Positions 45,851-56,274 of a stretch of DNA of 64,000 nt are shown here, one piece after another. The position numbers and the translations under genes are program-made. The notes under the pieces were generated by a model that did not search any database, had not been told where the DNA came from, and saw nothing but the letters and a program-made list of their open reading frames with translations. The first letter of the stretch is position 1; every line of letters begins with the position of its first letter. The DNA is from Rana temporaria (lineage: Eukaryota; Chordata; Amphibia; Anura; Ranidae). Where the stretch lies: contig NC_053489.1 in the NCBI RefSeq assembly GCF_905171775.1, forward strand, positions 141,104,142 through 141,168,141, given 5' to 3'.

Positions 45851-46329
45851 CCACCCCTCCTTTTTATGTTTGTACTGCTTTTTGAAGAACTGATCTGCGA
45901 GATGCAAAGAGAGGGATTATACCCAGAGGGACCGTCCCATGGGCGGTACTGTATGGTGTGTGATGTGTTTAACACCTTCTATAAGTTTCTGCCTAGTCAC
46001 TCCTGAATGAAGGCTAAATTCCCACTTTGTCAAGATTAAGGCTGTGTTCGTCCATGAACTCAGAGAAAAGGATTTTACGGTGAGTACAAAAATCCTATTT
46101 TATGTGCTATATACAAAAAAAGACTGTCATTTTTTAGGAAACAGTGGTACCCAATGCATGTGCATGAGCGCCAGCACAGGGATTTGTGTGTGTATAAACG
46201 CACAAATCCCTGTGCCGTCAGTGGAGAGAAGCCATATAGTTTGTTCCTACTAAGTAGGAAAAACGATATGTCTCCTCTCCTTGTCAATCCTATCCCCATA
46301 CATTTAGAACACACTGAGGGAACACACAT

Positions 46330-47147
46330 TTAACCCCTTCCCTGCCAGTGACATTTACACAGGAATCGTTGCATTTTTATAGTACTGATCGCTGTATAAA
46401 TGCCAAATGGTCCCAAAAAAGTGTAAGTCTCTGATCTGACCGTTGCGATGTTGCAGTACCGCTAAAAATCGCAGATCTCCGCCATTACTAGTAATTTTTT
46501 TTTTATAAAAGTGCCATAAATCTTTCCTATAGTTTGCAGACGCTATAACATCTGTGCAAACCAATCATTGTACGTCAATTTGTTTTTACCAAAAATATGT
46601 TGAATATTTATTGGCTTAAACTTATTAAAGGGGTGGTTCCCCCTAAAACAAAATTCTAACAATACATTCGGATGTCTGCTTACACTGCGGGTAGGCTGGC
46701 TTTTGTTTTTTTTGTTTTAGTACATACCTCGATATCGCCGTTTCCTCGCTTGGCGGTGGGCGTTCCTAGTTGATTGACGTTCCTCAGACGGGCGCATACT
46801 GCGCGTCACGACTTTCCGAAGAAGCCGAACGTCATTGCGCAGGCGCCGTATAGAGTCGGCTCTATACGGCGCCTGCGCAGCGACGTTCGGCTTCTTTCGG
46901 AAAGTCGTGATGCGCAGTATGCGCCCGTCTGAGGAACATCAATCAACTAGGAACGCCCACCGCCAAGCGAGGAAACGGCTATATCGAGGTATGTACTAAA
47001 ACAAAAAAACAAAAGCCAGCCTACCCGCAGTGTAAGCAGACATCCGAATGTATTGTTAGAATTTTGTTTTAGGGGGAACCATCCCTTTAAGAAATTTGTT
47101 AAAAAAAAAAAAAATGGGGATATTTATTATAGCAAAAAGTAAAAAAT
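46330..47147. mobile_element. Partial MITE-A copy, split by a palindromic MITE
   Basis: tttaaccccttccctgccag, aaatcgcagatctccgccat and tatttattatagcaaaaagt match the middle of MITE-A at 31590-31970. It is interrupted at a TTAA by the 458-bp palindromic MITE and cut at its right by DIRS copy 3. Confidence 0.65.
46629..47086. mobile_element. Palindromic TTAA MITE, 458 bp
   Basis: Flanked by TTAA on both sides (46625-46628, 47087-47090). The whole element is one inverted repeat: aggggtggttccccctaaaa at the left, the complement at the right, centre near 46858 at gagtcgg/ctctatac. The arms differ at only a few positions, implying recent formation or ongoing correction. Confidence 0.93.
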
Positions 47148-48263
47148 GTTTTTCTTTATCGTACACCATGGGACACAGAGCCATTCATTACATAATGGGT
47201 TAAGGGTCACCAGCGGTGATTGGACACTGGCACAATCAATTGATGACAGTTCCCCCTCCATATAACCCCTCCCATCAGGGAAGTACCTCCAGTTTTTTCA
47301 CCAGTTTCTAAAGGTGTTGGACACGTGGAGGATGTGCTAAGGAAAGCTCTACCAAAGATTCCCTCTGGGGGGTAAAAAAAATGGCTATGCTTTTGAAACT
47401 ATCCAAGACGCCAAATAAATTACGCCGAAACTGGATGGGATCCATGCACGAGGCGTCACCTGAAATGTCTCTCTTCGGAGGACTAGGCTCCAGCACTTTC
47501 GCTATATACGCTAAAAGTCCTGGTAAGAGTCTTTTACAAGGCCCAGGGGAGAGGTATCCTTTAAATAAGAACCCATATCCCTGAAGGTTGGCATACAAAG
47601 CCTACCGTGATGGGTGAAGATTGGTGCTGTCTGAAATTTTTTAGCAGAAAAACCCACGGCGGGGATAAAGTTAAGAGGAAAAGGAATCCTAAAGAACAAC
47701 CTTAAGGACCTTCCTCCAATTTTGAGGAGTGTCTTCTTTTTTTTGGCCACTAGAGGGAGTAAAGAGCTGATTTTTTTTTTTTTACTCGCCACACTCTACA
47801 CGGTGTCAGATCCGACAGGACAAGCACACTTCCTCCGCTGCAGAGCTCTGCATAAGGACGGCCACCGCTTCTCTCCTCCAGACGCTGGGTAAGGAAAGCC
47901 CAGCACAGCCCGAATAAGCGGGGGGAGTCTTTCCCTCGTCCCAGGACAGCCGCCATTGTGCCCTAGGTCTCAAGCGCGCTTTATCGGCAGCGGGGGCAGA
48001 GGGAGATTGCGAGCGTGCACGCCGGTTTAAAGATGGCTCTCAATGCAGGAGCCATAAAGGAATCTCAGAGGCCAGCAGCTCTTCCCTTGGGACACAGCAG
48101 CATTCAGGGGGGCACGTAAGCTCTATGTGGTTGGTTGGGCACTATCAAGAGAGACACCTACTCTATGGCATGAAACTGTGTTTAAGTTGCATACTTTATG
48201 TAGATTGCTAAACTGAGCACAGTAGTATATGCGTTGTGGTACCTCGGCCTGTTGCTTAGTAAT

Positions 48264-49572
48264 ATGTCTTCCCTTAGAAAGAATTCAGGGACTAAGAAAG
48301 CCCCGCCGCCTGAGACAGGAGCCTCTAGCCATGCCTGCTCGGTACCTTCCTCCCCTGTAAATTTTGACGTAATTGTACAGGAGGAGCCATTGTCACTATC
48401 AGGGGTAACAATTTCTCCGGTGGCAACTGGGCCTGCATATGTCACTGAGGACACTTTTACCGCAGCCCTGGAAAGATTAGAAGGGAAGTCCTTGCAAAAG
48501 GACAAAAAGCAAAGCAGATCTCTTTCGATGGTTTTAGATCCCCTTTCAGAAAAATCTGAAGAGAAGGATGAGAATGAGGTAACACCTACAGAGGACAGGG
48601 ATGAGGAGTCGGATGGATCAGGGATATCAGAGGAACCCTTCTCTGCTTCCCAGATGCTAAAGTCACAGGTACAATGTTATGCTGAAACAGTGCGTACTGC
48701 ATTCAGGTTGCCCTCTTTGAAACTGAATCAACTGTCTCCTCCCTGGGTTCATTAAGATCACTGCAGGGTGCATGCTCTTTTCCAGTTCATCCATTGCTAA
48801 AAAAAATTCATCTATGCAGACTGGTTACATCCAGATGAGCGTTTCTCTCCTCCTAAGAAGTTTGACATTCTTTTTCCTATGAAGCGAGAGTTTTCCAAGA
48901 AGTGGAGTCTGCCTTCTGTAGATGCAGCCATTTCCTGTGTAAATAAGAACCTGACTTGTCCAGTGGATAATATACAGGTGTTTAAAGATCCTTCGGAAAA
49001 GCAGTTGGAATCTTTACTAAAATCTTCCTTCCTTCTGGCCGATTCAGTTGTTCAACCTGCTCTAGCAGCAGTAGGCATGTGTGAGGTCCTCAAGGACCAG
49101 GTAAAAGAGGAAGAAGCTGCCTCCTGAACAAGTCAAATTGTGGGAGAATTTGTCTAAAGACTTATGTTTTACAATAGATGCTATGAGAGATTCGATTCAG
49201 CAAGCATCTTGTCTCACACTCCAGCTGGTGTATATGCGCAGAGTTCTTTGGCTAAAGCATTGGTCAGCAGAGGCACCATGCAAAAAGATTTTGGCCAGTT
49301 TCCCCTTCCATGGCGAACGCCTCTTTGGGGAAGACCTGGAAAAATATATCCAGAAGATATCAAGTGGGAAAACCACTCTATTACCAGAGAAGAAGAAAAA
49401 CAAGCGACCTTGTTTTAAACGTTCTCTCTCCACGGGTCCTGGTAAAACCAACCCCAGCCAGTGGCGACAGCATTTTCAGCCAGCCACAAAGGCTAAAGAA
49501 GACCAGGCCCAGAAGAACAAGAAGCAGTGGGGTTCAAAGGCTAATAAGCAAAACCCCAAAGCTTCTTCATGA
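48264..49572 (+). pseudogene. DIRS copy 3 gag-like region
   Basis: Starts MSSLRKNSGTKKAPPPETGA at 48264 and continues with an acidic stretch (SEEKDENEVTPTEDRDEES). After a break it gives FPMKREFSKKWSLPSVDAAI, then MRRVLWLKHWSAEAPCKKIL and a lysine/asparagine-rich end. Stops near 48753 and 49125 and a frameshift break it. It is more complete than the gag of copy 2 and helps to define that region. Confidence 0.78.
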
Positions 49573-50515
49573 AGAGGCGACCCCGCTTGGCCGAGTTTTC
49601 AGCGGTATGGCAGACCGAAATCCAGGACAGATGGGTAGTATCCACAATATCCCTAGGGTACAAACTGGAATTTCGAGAGATCCAATCTTCTCAGTTCCGA
49701 AGCTCAAGGCTCTCCAAGGATCCACTAAAAAGAGCGTCCTTTGGATCACTTGCTGTCCCAAGGGCTAATCACAGAAGAACCCCTAAAGGAGCAAGGTTCA
49801 GGTTTTTATTCAAACTTCTTTGTGATCCCAAAGCCAAACTGAGACGTCAGACCTATCTTGAATCTAAGATCTCTGAATCAATTTCTGAACATTCGCCATT
49901 TCCGAATGGAAACTATTCGATTCGTGGATGCCACTTTACAAGGCGGATAATTCATGGGGTCAATAGACATCAAAGACACATATTTACATGTGCCTGTCCA
50001 TCCCGCTCACCAAAAGTTCTTAAGGTTTGCGGTAGAACATCGCCACTTACAGTTTTTGGCTCTGCCCTTTGATGTGGCTACTGCACCCTGGGTATTTACA
50101 AAGGTACTAGCCCCTCTGTTGGCAAATCTCAGAGCACAAGGCATAGCAATAACAGCCTATCTAGACGATCTACTCGTGATAGATCAGTCAGTGGCAGGAT
50201 TAGATCACGCTGTGCTCACCACAATAAAATTGCTGGAGCATTTAGGTTGGATTGTAAACTTAGAAAAATCCTCTCTACAAGCCCAAAGAAGAGTAGAATA
50301 TTTGGGCATGATCATAGACATAGCCCAAAGCTGGGTCCTGATCCACAAGGTCAAGGCAAAGAAAGGACCGTCTATCTGCATTTGCATAAGGCTATTGGAG
50401 AAAATGGTAGCCTACTTTGAGGCTGTCCCTTACGCCCAGTTTCATTCAAGACTACTTCAAGGCAATATTTTAGCCGCCTGGAACAGGAAGATCCAAGCTC
50501 TGGATTTACCCATTC
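49569..50515 (+). pseudogene. DIRS copy 3 reverse transcriptase
   Basis: MGSIDIKDTYLHVPVHPAHQ at 49954, FLALPFDVATAPWVFTKVLA, then ITAYLDDLLVIDQ with the catalytic DD, and YLGMIIDIAQSWVL. Ends in the thumb region (YAQFHSRLLQGNILAAWNRK). The part before 49954 is out of frame. No RNase H follows. Confidence 0.88.
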
Positions 50516-50522
50516 GCCTGTC

Positions 50523-50842
50523 TTTTTTTTTTAATTTGGCGCAGGGTTCCCCCTAATACCCATACCAGGCCCTTCAGGTCAGAGACCCCAAAGCATTTTT
50601 TTTTTTTGGGGGTTCGGTGTTTCCCTATATATTCATACCGGACCCAAAGGGCCTGGTAATAGACTGGGGGGGAATCCATGACGTTTTTCTCAATGACTTT
50701 TATCTGTATTGCCGGGTCCTGACAATTCATTATAGCCGCAAGTAGTTTTAAATTACTTTTTTTCCCTTTAGAAATTTCATTTTGTGCAGGGACTATTCTA
50801 AACACTGGGAAAAATGCGCCACTTTACAGGCATACTATAGAC
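50523..50842. repeat. Fragment of the palindromic repeat family
   Basis: Starts tttaatttggcgcagggttc with the ...cccataccaggccc... words of the 3434-6235 family and ends just before a hAT element. It marks the site where DIRS copy 3 is cut. Confidence 0.55.
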
Positions 50843-51702
50843 CAGGGTTTGACAAATTTGCTTGGAATCTAGGAGCCAGCTAAAAAAGTTAGACAGGAAA
50901 CGCGCCCCGTTCCGCCGAGCTCGCGCGCAGAAGCAGACGCATTCGTGAGTAGCGCCTGCATATGTAAACGGTATTTAAACCACACGTGTGAGGTATCGCC
51001 GCAATCGATAGAGCGAGAGCAATAATTCTAGCCCTAGACCTCCTCTGTAACTGAAAACATGCAACCTGTAGAATTTTTAAAACGTCGCCTATGGAGATTT
51101 TGAAGGATAACATTTTGTAGCGTGACATGTTGGGTATCAATTTACTTGGCGTAACATTATCTTTCACAATATAAAAAAAAATTGGGCTGACTTTACAGGC
51201 ATCTCATTTTTTAATTAAAAAAGGTGTTTATTTTTCCCCAAAAAAGTGCGCTTGTAAGGCCGCTGCGCAAATACGGTGTGACAAAGTATTGCAATGATCG
51301 CCATTTTATTCTCTAGGGTGTTGGAATAAAAAATATAATGTTTGGGGGCTCTAATTGGAGGGAAGGAGATGGCAGTGAAAACAGTGAAAAACACATTAGA
51401 ATTGCTGTTTTACTTGTAATGCCAACGGCCACCACAAGATGGCGCACCACAAGATCACAGAAGGAAGTTTGGGCCTGCAGAAGGTCGCAAAGCCGCAGCC
51501 TCAATTACCAGCCGGCGCGGGCCTGCCGCAATCACACGGCGGGGGAGGTGGGGGGGGGCACGGAGACGCAGGATGTTGCCCGCGCCGGCCGGTAATTGAG
51601 GCCGCAGCTTCGCGGCCTTCTACAGGCCTAAGCTTCCCCGGGCGCCAGGTCACTATTTCTTGTGGCAATTGTGACCGGGCCCCCGGATTTTGTCGAGCCA
51701 TG
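50843..51702. mobile_element. hAT element, 860 bp
   Basis: Perfect 8-bp duplication ctatagac (50835-50842, 51703-51710). Ends cagggtttgacaaatttgct and attttgtcgagccatg. The same family lies inverted at 56415-57331. Central blocks are shared with MITE-B. No transposase. Confidence 0.88.
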
Positions 51703-51710
51703 CTATAGAC

Positions 51711-52425
51711 ACCCCCCCAGGTACGAAATTTAAAGGAATGCTTAACTTTTATTTCACTTTAAGCATTATTATAATCACTGCTCTCGAAAAAACTTGTTTT
51801 AAATCTTTTTTTTGCGTTGATGCATGTCCCCTGGGGCAGGACCCAGGTCCCCAAACTTTTTATGCCATTAACTTGCATATTAACCTTTAAAATTAGCACT
51901 CTTTTCACGTTCGTGTCCCATAGACTTTAACGGTGTTCGCGCATCGAACACATTTTTTGCCTGTTCGCATGTTCTGCTGCGAACCGAACCCGGGGAGTGT
52001 TTGGCTTATCCCTGCTGGCCATATTCATTAAGGATTTATTAAAGCAGAACTAAACCCTCACTCCTTTACAACCAAAGTAGTAGCCATTTTTCGCCATCTG
52101 TTTAAACTGCAGCTACCATTATGCTGCACATGTGCTGGTGTTATCAGACCAGCCATTTGATGGCTAACCTAAGCACAATAGTAACACTTGAATGTAATTG
52201 TTTTGGGAAACGGTTAAATCTGTGGGTTTAGTTCTGCTTTAACATTTGTCACTGCTCTTGCCTTGTATAAAACCCTCTCCTATAAAGCAATTGTTGACTG
52301 TCTGCCTATGATAAGTTTTAACTCTCCTCTAGTTGTTTTGGGGGGACAGCCCTTTACAACCTTACTCCATGGCTGTGTATCCTTATTGGAGTTTGCATGC
52401 CATGAAAAGCTGCTCCTCCGCTATA
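51711..52425. other. Intron, no gene
   Basis: Holds short repeat motifs (taaagcagaactaaaccctc near 52040, and its complement-like tttagttctgctttaac near 52228, which bound a small inverted pair). No gene or clear element. Confidence 0.4.
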
Positions 52426-52433
52426 ATCTATAC

Positions 52434-53717
52434 CAGGGGTGGGTAAACTTTTTGACTCGAGGGCCGCAATGGGTTCATATATTGGACCCGGGGGCCGGAC
52501 CAAGAGTAGATGGACGGTGTGTATGTGTGAATTAATATAAATTAAATTTAGATGTGTAACATTAAATGTTTAGATTAATTTAAGGTAGACAAGCATAAAA
52601 AGAGTTCTTACAAAACCCTCGCACGGACTGGCTACAGGAGATATCAGAGACAGCAGACAGAGATTGCATACAATGATTTTGTACAATCTCACCACTGCCA
52701 TTTTTGTCTGGAAACTGCTGCCTGTGCCTGTCTGACAGCAGAAACCCTGTAATGGTTAACAGCACCATTATACCTAAAATCACTGATAATCCACTAACTA
52801 ATTGCTCATCAGATTAAGGGGTTTTCTTTTAATTGGCACATCAAGTTCAGGTAACTGAAAACACCATGCATGCTGTTAAATAATGAGCTAAAATAGAGCA
52901 TTTTTAATAGCAACCACGCACAGTGCTGTCAGACAGGTACAGGCAGCAGTTTCCAGACAAAAATGGCAGTGGTGAGATTGTACAAAATAATTGTATGAAA
53001 TCTGTCTGCTGTCTCTGATATCTCCTGTATCCTCTCCGTGTGAGGGTGAGCAGGGAGGCAGCCAGGCTGGAATGATTTATTGATGGTGGAGGGAGAAGGG
53101 GGCTCAGGTGGACCTGTGGTAGGGCTACCTAAGCCCCCTCCTCCCTTCGCCATCAATTAATCATTCCAGCCTGGCTGTCTCCCTGCTCACCCTCACACAC
53201 AGTCAATGGCGGGCAGCAGGCTCCACACACTTCACTCACTCAGTCGGGCAGGCACTGGCGCAGGGGTCAGTCCGTTGCTCCGGTGGGGGTGTGTGTGCTC
53301 GGTTATCCAGTTAACCGTTCCCGACTGGTCAGGCTCCCTCCGCAGCCGCTCGGGTCACAGACCGTGACTCTCAGCTCTCTCTACGAGGCTCCTCCGTCCT
53401 GTCTGCCTGTTTATAGGCTGGCGGGAAAATGCGCTCATTGGCTGCACGGGCGTGTGGGCTGGGCAGAGGTTGTGCAGGAGGTGGACTCGGCGGCTCAGCA
53501 TCGGATCTTCTCAGGTATTTCCGGGAATTGCGCATGCGCAGTTCTGACCCCGAGCTGATCGCCGCCATTTTTACTGGCACCTTTCCCTTACTACGGACAT
53601 TTACGTACAGAGAAAAGTGCCTTGTTTTAACGACGGTTGGTAACACTGCTCCGCGGGCCGGATTAAAAGGCCTGCCGGGCTGTATATGGCCCGCGGGCCA
53701 TAGTTTGCCCATTCCTG
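52434..53717. mobile_element. hAT element with internal foldback, 1,284 bp
   Basis: Ends caggggtgggtaaacttttt and agtttgcccattcctg; flanking 8-mers atctatac and gtccatac share 6 of 8 bases. Inside, about 52607-52740 and 52925-53045 are reverse complements (gatatcagagacagcagaca and its complement). GC-rich right part. No transposase. Confidence 0.75.
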
Positions 53718-53725
53718 GTCCATAC

Positions 53726-54118
53726 ACTCTGCTTTAGCCCTTTCAAACCTTGCTTCATATCTTAGGGCCCATTAACACTGCCCCCGCAGCTCGAAAAACA
53801 CTGCTGCCTGCACATTAAACCTGTGTGCAGACACCAACGATTTGTGCTGCAGTGCCGTGCGATATTATTTTTATTACACAGCTTCCTTGTGCTTGCTGTG
53901 CGGTGACATGCAGGGCCATCAAGAGCCGTGAGATGTTATCCACTTAAAGTCTCAAAAATATTCCAATTGCACACCTTCCTGGAAAATGGCCGATAAGAAA
54001 GGAGGGTGCTGAAGCGATTACCAGCTGGGGACTGGAAAGGCAATCATGCAAACATATTCGCCAGCACACTGAGGATCATTTGGAAAAAACGTCCACAAAT
54101 TCTTTAATGCATAGAAAC
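53726..54118. other. Intron, probably the body of the repeat ending at 54177
   Basis: Unassigned sequence. The last 120 bases (attctttaatgcatagaaac...) are likely part of the same element as the hammerhead-like motif. Confidence 0.35.
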
Positions 54119-54177
54119 GATCAAAACAACAACGTTTCGAGGTCGCACAGGACCTCTTCGTCAGGCAAATGATGATC
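54119..54177 (-). ncRNA. Hammerhead-ribozyme-like motif (copy at 54.1 kb)
   Basis: On the minus strand: CTGACGA (54164-54158), an extra A, a perfect 6-bp stem II GAGGTC/GACCTC (54156-54151, 54144-54139) with a 6-nt loop, and exact GAAAC (54138-54134). Stem III is the minimal palindrome ACGT and the next base is T. An outer stem I can form from gatca (54177-54173) and tgatc (54123-54119). Core and stem II are the best kept of all copies in the window. It ends about 390 nt upstream of a YTHDC2 exon, antisense to it. Confidence 0.55.
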
Positions 54178-54567
54178 ATCATTTTTTTAACTGTTCCTTC
54201 CCAATTGGTTCTTACTATCTACATTGCTTTGAAACGGTGTACCTGGCCTCTTAAACCCAGAGGATCAGCCACCTACACGTGGATTAGAGCCTACCAAAAC
54301 CTGAGGAGAGTGTTTGCTTTCTTTAGTCCTATCTGCTGGCTCTGTCTCTACTGCCCTCACCTAATACTCCATCTGTTCAAATGTGTGATACTTGGGTATT
54401 TTTAAATGGCTAAATCCACAAAAACAGTAATTTTTCTTTTAAATATTCCAGTTGGAGTGGTTGAATTTTTGTGATGCAGGGGATTTGAATATAAAATATT
54501 CTGCATTTGCTTTCTCATAATAAATTGAATGAAACCAAATAAATGTTGTTTCCTTTTGTTGAAACAG

Positions 54568-54760
54568 ATTCCCCCAGAGAATGGTCAGGCAGTAGCAGTA
54601 CAAGTTTTACCCACAGACTGGCTAATATATGATGAAATGACTCGAGCACATAGAATTGCTAACATTAGATGTTGCACAGTGGTTACACCAGTCACAGTGG
54701 CGATCTTCTCGGGACCTGCCCGGCTGCCAAGCAACGCATTGCCAGAGTCTGCATTCCATG
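54568..54760 (+). CDS. ythdc2: YTHDC2 exon, OB fold
   Basis: The exon encodes IPPENGQAVAVQVLPTDWLI then YDEMTRAHRIANIRCCTVVT and PVTVAIFSGPARL..., ending one base into a codon. WLIYDEMTRAHRIANIRCC is the characteristic OB-fold strand pair of this helicase family. The acceptor is gttgaaacag and the donor is gtaaga. Confidence 0.97.
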
Positions 54761-55276
54761 GTAAGACTTTGTAAAGGGAAACGTTTTTTGCACACCTGTG
54801 TATATGTTTGCATTGGCCAAAAATAGCTTTGTTAAACTGTTTTAAACCATATGCATTTAATGGACATTAAGTAATTTTGGAAATGGGAAAGCAAAGTGTA
54901 GTTTCAATTACAGATATTTAGAGTTAGTATTTTTAGGTTTGGTTTTACATGCTTTAACATGCTTTTATTTATATACGATATATTATATTGTTTTCGAATG
55001 TGTGCAAGAAATCGTCTGTCAGGGTCCTTGTTGAGGTAATCTACCTCACATTGGAAAAATTTCCACTTTCATGTCTCTGGGACAGGGATTAATGGAGAAA
55101 ACTCCTTAATAGGGACACAGACAATAATAGCAATTTGACAGAGGTTCTTTTCTGTTACAATCTCATGTCCTCTTGTTTCCTCAATTGTTTTATGTTAAAT
55201 GCTGATTGGTAATTGAAGTTTTATTGTTGCTGTTTTTAAATTGATCAGCTCTGATTTTAAATCAACTGTATTGCAG
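54761..55276. other. Short intron without transposon
   Basis: The 516-nt intron between the OB-fold exons. No repeat or RNA was recognised. Confidence 0.5.
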
Positions 55277-55392
55277 TAACCCAAGATGGTGTCCCCAATG
55301 ACAGCAGTGACAGTGAGATGGAAGACCGGGCCACAGCTTTGTTGACATCTCTTAAGCTGGATGAGTGGCTACAATTTAAGCTGGACTCTGAG
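55277..55392 (+). CDS. ythdc2: YTHDC2 exon, after OB fold
   Basis: Two bases complete a valine codon, then TQDGVPNDSSDSEMEDRATA follows with LLTSLKLDEWLQFKLDSE. The acidic serine-rich run and LDEWLxFxL are the family's segment after the OB fold. It is the last exon visible; the next (expected to begin the glutamine-rich helix before the low-complexity linker and YTH domain) is not found before 64000. The donor is gtaata. Confidence 0.95.
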
Positions 55393-56274
55393 GTAATAGT
55401 GTTCCCAAGGAAAGATTATATTTTGTTTTTACAGCATTTTGTACAGTGGTTATGTTTAGAAAAAGAGCTTTGAGGTTGTGCAATATGAATTCTATCAAAA
55501 GGAAAAAAAGCATATTACAATTATAAGGTAAAAGCAAATGGTGATCAGCACAACCTCCCTATGTGACAAAGAATGGCTAAAAAGCCTAACTGGAAAATGG
55601 ATAAAAACATTGTCCAATAAATTCCAAATCCAAAAACAATAATAAAAATAATCGTGCTCTTGCTGAATGTGACAGTTCTTGCGAATAAAGTGCCAAACTG
55701 TGCTTCTCTAACTGATCCTCTATGGTGAATGCTCATAGAGCGCTTACCTCTGACACTGGTAAACCCTAATTAAGGAAGTTTACTCCCTATATTACCCCTC
55801 CTCCTTCCAGGAGCACAGTTTGTATTTTCTCTGTGCCTCACTGCAGTCTCTACCCCCCCCCTCCCCCTTCGTGTTTTGGTCTGCGACCCGTAGTGCCGCG
55901 CTAAGGCATGGGAAAACACTTTTTTTAAATGAAAAGGGGGCAGAATTTTTCCGGAGGGGGCCTAAACGCAGTGCCGCAAAAACGTCCACGAGACGCACAC
56001 AGGCTGCAAACAACCAAAAGGAAAGCTGTGTCAGTCTCTCCTCCGCTGCTGAGGAGGAAACGGCTGCCTGCACACAGGGACACACGAGCTGTGGGACACG
56101 TATGGGTTGAGAAAACAGAAAATTATGCACAATCAATAGTAAGCAGCTCACACTACCAATGGACAATGGTGATATACAAAACAAACATAAAAAGTGTAGC
56201 GCATAAAATTAATTGATCACCCAATGAAAGGATGAATAAACAGTGCATCAAACAAATGGTGAATACCTATCTCT
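55393..56274. other. Intron with inverted-repeat fragments
   Basis: About 55535-55800 carries words found in the 22244-24182 element (ctcatagagcgcttacc beside ctcacagagcgcgcttacc). About 56110-56274 (gcgcataaaattaattgatc) is a second fragment of that class. The piece between them (55800-56105) is GC-rich and unassigned. Confidence 0.4.

Larger units (their letters stand above)
40163..46101 (+). mobile_element. DIRS-type retrotransposon, copy 2 (near complete)
   Basis: Inverted terminal repeats: the left 40163-40345 (ttttctctttcgttcatgga ... tgcatctcgcagat) matches the complement of 45892-46101. An internal complementary region lies at about 45735-45850. Between them, in order: gag-like region, reverse transcriptase, RNase H, the Dam-like region of DIRS, and tyrosine recombinase. 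All frames are broken by stops and frameshifts. There is no obvious target duplication, as expected for integration by a tyrosine recombinase. It sits in the sense orientation in a YTHDC2 intron. Confidence 0.92.
47148..50522 (+). mobile_element. DIRS-type retrotransposon, copy 3 (3' truncated)
   Basis: Left terminal repeat tctttatcgtacaccatggg (about 47150) resembles that of copy 1. It continues through a leader, gag-like region and reverse transcriptase up to about 50520, then stops abruptly at a T-run followed by sequence of the palindromic repeat family. RNase H, recombinase, internal complementary region and right terminal repeat are absent. Truncation by recombination or deletion is likely. 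Confidence 0.85.
1213..55392 (+). other. ythdc2: YTHDC2 gene, 13 internal exons
   Basis: Thirteen exons joined by GT-AG introns with matching phases encode about 578 residues recognisable as YTHDC2. In order they give the end of the ankyrin insertion and linker, the second RecA (helicase C) domain with TNIAETSIT (motif V) and QRKGRAGR (motif VI), the HA2/ratchet region, and the start of the OB fold. Family knowledge: YTHDC2 is a DEAH-type 3'-to-5' RNA helicase and m6A reader that acts in the cytoplasm of germ cells with MEIOC and XRN1 to push cells from mitosis into meiosis. The first exons (R3H, RecA1) and the last ones (rest of the OB fold, YTH domain) are outside the window. Coding sequence is 1,735 nt; introns range from 87 nt to 14.7 kb and the long ones are swollen by transposons. 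No stop or frameshift was seen in any exon. Confidence 0.95.
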
